Positions 60,870-64,000 of a stretch of DNA of 64,000 nucleotides are shown piece by piece (the stretch's first letter is position 1; each line of letters starts with the position of its first letter). Source of the DNA: Chloropicon primus (lineage: Eukaryota; Chlorophyta; Chloropicophyceae; Chloropicales; Chloropicaceae). The notes beneath the pieces are model-generated. The model saw nothing but the letters and a program-made list of their open reading frames with translations. It was not told the DNA's origin and did not search any database. Position numbers and translations under genes: made by a program. The stretch lies in the NCBI GenBank assembly GCA_023205875.1, contig CP060758.1:372001-436000 (forward strand), in the 5' to 3' direction.

Positions 60870-63110
60870 TTAATTGTTAATGTACAGGATGACGTCGTCC
60901 AGGGTGGTGTCCAGCCTCGAGAGAAGGGCCTCGATGTCTTGGGAATACGTTTTCTTCAAGGCCTTGCCGGAAAACTTGTGCCAGTCAAAATAAAACGTCT
61001 TGACGAGTCCCACGAGCTGATCCAAGTCCTTCTTCTTGCTCTCCAGGGTCCCCTTGTTCCTCTCGTTCTGGTTTTCGCTGACGGAGCGAATCATCTTCTT
61101 CTGGGCGTCCGTGAAGCAATCCAAGTTGCCCTCCTGAGCGCTAACCTCTTTCAGGGCATCCACCAGGCTGGACTGCTGGTACATGCTGGTCAGCCCGCGG
61201 AGCCTTGGAAAGATGAGCTGGCAGAACTGAGGCACGCTGTCCTCGTTGGCATGGAAGGAGATGTTCAGCCTCTGCTTCTGCAAGGTTGCCCTTTGCGTGA
61301 TGACGTCCCTCACTATGGCAAGCGTCGAGATCGAGTCGCTGCTGAAATGGCCTTCCCCTTCCTGGTAGTTGATCAACAAGAAGGTGTCCAAGAACGTGCT
61401 GACGAAGTAGAGGGTCTCTTGCCGCGTGTGCGGCGCTCTCGTCGGTATGTCCATCAGGCAGAAACAAATCCAATTGTGCATCTCCTGCATCGAAAAGTGC
61501 CCCGTTATGCTCAGCTTGTTCAGGGGTCGAACGAGGTAGTCTTCGGCCTCTTCCCTCCCGATCGCCTGATGAAGGCAAAGGGGCTTGATGTTGATCGTGT
61601 GGGACTGCGAATAGTGGAAGCTCTCCTCGGGGAGGATGAAGAGCTGCACCTGGCCGCTCTTCCCCTCGCTTGCCTTGAACCTGAAGTCCGCTCTCTTCGA
61701 AGGCCTGTCCAGGATGTGCACGGCCAAGGTCGAGTACCTCTCCGAAGGTGACTTCGTGTTGCTTATCCGGCGTTGGACGTCCGAGTCGTTGTCGTGGATG
61801 AATTCGAGAGGCAGGTCGCTCTTGAGCGCAATCTTCATCACCGGGATGGCAATCTCCACCCTCACCACGTGCGACACCTCGTCGTGGTGGTTGAGAATAT
61901 GCCTCACATTCATCTTGATCGCGTTCGAGCTCTGCACTGCGCTGGTCTGGTTCCTATGAACTTTCTCCTTGAGGTTCTCGAGCTTTGACCTCAGCTGCTC
62001 GATCTCCTTGCGAGTCCTTTCCGCCCTCATGGCGTCCTCTTCGATGTTCAGGATCTCCTCGTCCACGCCCCCCTGGGCTCTGCCTTTCGCCTTGGAAGGC
62101 TTCTGAGAGAGGCACAGGAAGTTGCCGGAGAACGTATGTATCGCCACGTCCTGCGACTCTTCGTTTGTCACGTAACCCATGTGAATCGACGAGACGGAGT
62201 CCGCGACGTTCCCGGAGTAGATCTTCTCGGGCTGCGCGACCGCGTCCCCGGTGCTGAAAATCTCCACGGTCCCGTCGTCCTTGCCCACTATGATGTCTGG
62301 GATGCCATCCCCCGTGAAATCGTACTTGGCGCAGACACAGTTCACGCCACCCACGGAGTTCTCCACTGGCATGTTCCAGCCCCTCCGGATCGCATCCGAG
62401 TCGAGGAAGAGCTGCCCCAAGCCTCCCCTCTCCGTCCCGTAGATAATTTCTCTCCTCCCGATGCAAAGCTCTAAGGTGCTGTAGCCCGCCCCGCCGCTGA
62501 TGACCGACTCCACTTCAGCGATGGTGGTTGGAATGGTGTCCAGGGAGGCCTCGTAGTACACCTCGCCGTCCTTGAGAACCTTGAGGGACCTGTCTTGGCA
62601 CACGAGCACCGGGCAAACCTCTGCCATGCCAGAAAAAGATATCCGCGCCGTGATCATCTCATTTATCCTGTCCCTCGACACGTACTGCTGGACGTCGTTG
62701 CTGTTCTCGATCTTGTTGCAAACGTAGTCCCCCGCGGTGAAGAAGGTCAAGCCGTTCACGGTGAGGGCCTTGATCTCCTCGGTCAGGTTGGAGCTGTACT
62801 GGAAGAACTGCTTTCCCTTCTTGTTCACTCCGACCACAGTTTGGTCGTAGCAATAGAATATCTTGTCCTGCTGGCCGGATCCCTTCCCGAGCTCGACCCT
62901 GGTGATCGCCCGGTGCAGGGGAAGGCTCTTGAACACCCCGACCGTCTCCTTTTTCTTGACCGAGAACACTTGGATCACGCCGTCCGTGTCCCCTAACACG
63001 ACTTTCTGCCTCGTCCTCTTCCCCAGGGGCAGAAGCTTCATGGACCCCTTGTACGCCGGGGCGCTTTGTATGATGTCATTCCTGTAAAGCGTGATGTTCG
63101 TTCCCTCCAT
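60870..63110 (-). CDS. BBS7: BBS7 subunit of the BBSome
   Basis: 746 residues, intronless (human 715). Start at ATG 63110; an upstream in-frame TTG is not used. N-terminal seven-bladed beta-propeller (about 1-320; LLPLGKRTRQKVVLGDTDGV, ITRVELGKG, VCAKYDFTGDGIPDIIVGKD), a coiled coil (about 335-380), GAE-like beta sandwich and C-terminal platform/helical domain (YFDWHKFSGKAL near the end). With BBS2 and BBS9 it forms the BBSome core that adapts membrane cargo to intraflagellar transport. A run of CA and CACT/GAGC repeats (63184-63250) precedes it. Confidence 0.95.
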   Translation of the reverse strand: MEGTNITLYRNDIIQSAPAYKGSMKLLPLGKRTRQKVVLGDTDGVIQVFSVKKKETVGVFKSLPLHRAITRVELGKGSGQQDKIFYCYDQTVVGVNKKGKQFFQYSSNLTEEIKALTVNGLTFFTAGDYVCNKIENSNDVQQYVSRDRINEMITARISFSGMAEVCPVLVCQDRSLKVLKDGEVYYEASLDTIPTTIAEVESVISGGAGYSTLELCIGRREIIYGTERGGLGQLFLDSDAIRRGWNMPVENSVGGVNCVCAKYDFTGDGIPDIIVGKDDGTVEIFSTGDAVAQPEKIYSGNVADSVSSIHMGYVTNEESQDVAIHTFSGNFLCLSQKPSKAKGRAQGGVDEEILNIEEDAMRAERTRKEIEQLRSKLENLKEKVHRNQTSAVQSSNAIKMNVRHILNHHDEVSHVVRVEIAIPVMKIALKSDLPLEFIHDNDSDVQRRISNTKSPSERYSTLAVHILDRPSKRADFRFKASEGKSGQVQLFILPEESFHYSQSHTINIKPLCLHQAIGREEAEDYLVRPLNKLSITGHFSMQEMHNWICFCLMDIPTRAPHTRQETLYFVSTFLDTFLLINYQEGEGHFSSDSISTLAIVRDVITQRATLQKQRLNISFHANEDSVPQFCQLIFPRLRGLTSMYQQSSLVDALKEVSAQEGNLDCFTDAQKKMIRSVSENQNERNKGTLESKKKDLDQLVGLVKTFYFDWHKFSGKALKKTYSQDIEALLSRLDTTLDDVILYINN

Positions 63111-63964
63111 GATGATGATGATGCCTGTCCTGTCCTTTTCCAGCAACCACCTGCTGCCGACTGCGACACTGACAGTGTCTCACACTCACTCACTCACTCA
63201 CTCACACACACACACACACACAGAGCGAGCGAGCGAGCGAGAGAGTCAGAGTGAGTGAATGAGAGTGAGAGTGAGCAAGGCGGAGACTCTTGGTGTCGTG
63301 TCCAAAATACTCTCGCTGTCGCTACCTCAACCGCGCTTGGGCGATCTCCATGAAGGCAATCCCAAATCGCCCTCCTTTCCTCCTTTCCTCTCCAAAGCAA
63401 AAGGGTTCGCTCGTTCCCTCCATGACATTACTTTTCCAAGAGCATGACTACTCGTTCCCTCCATGCCATTCCTTTTCCAAGAGCATGAGTACCCAAAAAT
63501 CGTACAATGCCAAGACACCACCTTTCCTTCCTTCCAAGTGCTTTTTCCATTGTACGCAGGAGAGGGTTCACTCGTTCCCTCCATGACATTACATTTCCAA
63601 GAGCATGACTACTCGTTCCCTCCATGACATTCCTTTTCCAAGAGCATGGGTACCCAAAAATCGTACAATTCCAAGATTTGCTAGTGCTTGTGTTGGCTCT
63701 GGTGGTATTTCCATGTTAGGCCTCCATGGGTGGTCTCTGGACCGTTAGGGGACGTTCAAACCCGACGCAGAGGAGTGAAAGAGAGAAGAGAGGAAAGCTA
63801 AAGGTGGCATTACCTTTGGAGAAAGTGTAGCCATGGGAGGGTAGGGGGGGGAGGCCAGAGGGAAAGCAGAGGGTGCAACCTGTGTGTCCTGGATTTTGCT
63901 TTCGTTCTTTCGTGTGTGTGTGTGTTGGTTTCGTGGGTTTGTCTCTTGTGTTGTTGTGGCAAGT
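63111..63964. repeat. BBS7 upstream region with ~161-bp duplicated block
   Basis: CACT, CA and GAGC microsatellites at 63184-63250. From about 63403 to 63665 a block of roughly 100 bp recurs at 161-bp spacing (starts 63403 and 63564); each contains two ~40-bp subrepeats with the words TCGTTCCCTCCATGACATT and TTTTCCAAGAGCATG, and ends ACCCAAAAATCGTACAAT. Likely non-coding; a GTGTGTGTG run lies at 63912-63924. Confidence 0.75.
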
Positions 63965-64000
63965 ATGTCGGGACGGCCTTCCACGAGTGGCAAGAAGGCT
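63965..64000 (+). CDS. Possible start of a gene cut by the right window edge
   Basis: An ATG at 63965 after GTTGTGGCAAGT opens MSGRPSTSGKKA, 12 codons to the edge. The start MSGR with Lys/Ser looks like a histone H2A/H2B-type or basic N-terminus, but the stretch is far too short to identify. Confidence 0.2.
   Translation, partial: MSGRPSTSGKKA

Overview
This is a gene-dense piece of a eukaryotic nuclear genome, with 28 intact or edge-cut protein genes, one near-identical 2 kb tandem duplication and no recognisable transposon in 64 kb. Introns are few (0-3 per gene), mostly 55-330 nt and GT-AG. Many neighbouring genes are convergent or divergent with very short spacers, down to 8 bp. The gene set suggests a flagellated photosynthetic alga, probably of the green lineage. 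Evidence for a plastid: a ferredoxin-NADP reductase with a basic transit peptide and no leading signal peptide, a transit-peptide-bearing DUF1350 protein, and a relic of a plastid-lipid/fibrillin gene. Evidence for the plant or green side: a double-AP2 transcription factor with the plant-type linker, and TGTAA motifs about 15-90 nt after many stop codons. Evidence for motile cilia: CCDC39 and BBS7. The species cannot be fixed from the sequence.

Layout. 0-5.4 kb: 3' end of UMP synthase, an HPP-family membrane protein and a large, strongly codon-biased receptor-like membrane protein. 6.5-12.9 kb: histone H3, mitochondrial ketoacyl synthase, a PH plus five-LIM protein and a single-AP2 gene. 13.1-17.8 kb: two nearly identical genes for secreted Asn/Glu-repeat proteins, each preceded by a truncated copy of a mitoribosomal mL59-like gene whose complete copy follows. 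17.9-30 kb: SLC17-like transporter, RanBPM/Gid1-like protein, plastid FNR, SMG7/EST1-like protein, RUVBL2, U-box protein. 30.6-40.9 kb: double-AP2 factor, fibrillin relic, type I DnaJ, UBAC1-like protein, two paralogous membrane-anchored S/T-P-x-K/R repeat proteins, REEP/HVA22. 41-50 kb: DUF1350, IBA57, a 12-TM tandem nucleotide cyclase and GCN5. 50-63 kb: a coiled-coil/C2-like protein, a plastid-targeted unknown, CCDC39, a four-exon UDP-glycosyltransferase and BBS7.

The most interesting item is the cyclase at 44.4-48.3 kb. It has mammalian adenylyl-cyclase topology, but its residues point to a guanylyl cyclase with the two catalytic half-domains in inverted order, as known from ciliates and apicomplexans. 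Other notable items are the recent 2 kb tandem duplication, the pair of membrane-anchored chromatin-like basic repeat proteins, and the receptor gene. Most genes are unlinked housekeeping functions; apart from the possible ciliary grouping at 50-63 kb there is no operon-like functional cluster.
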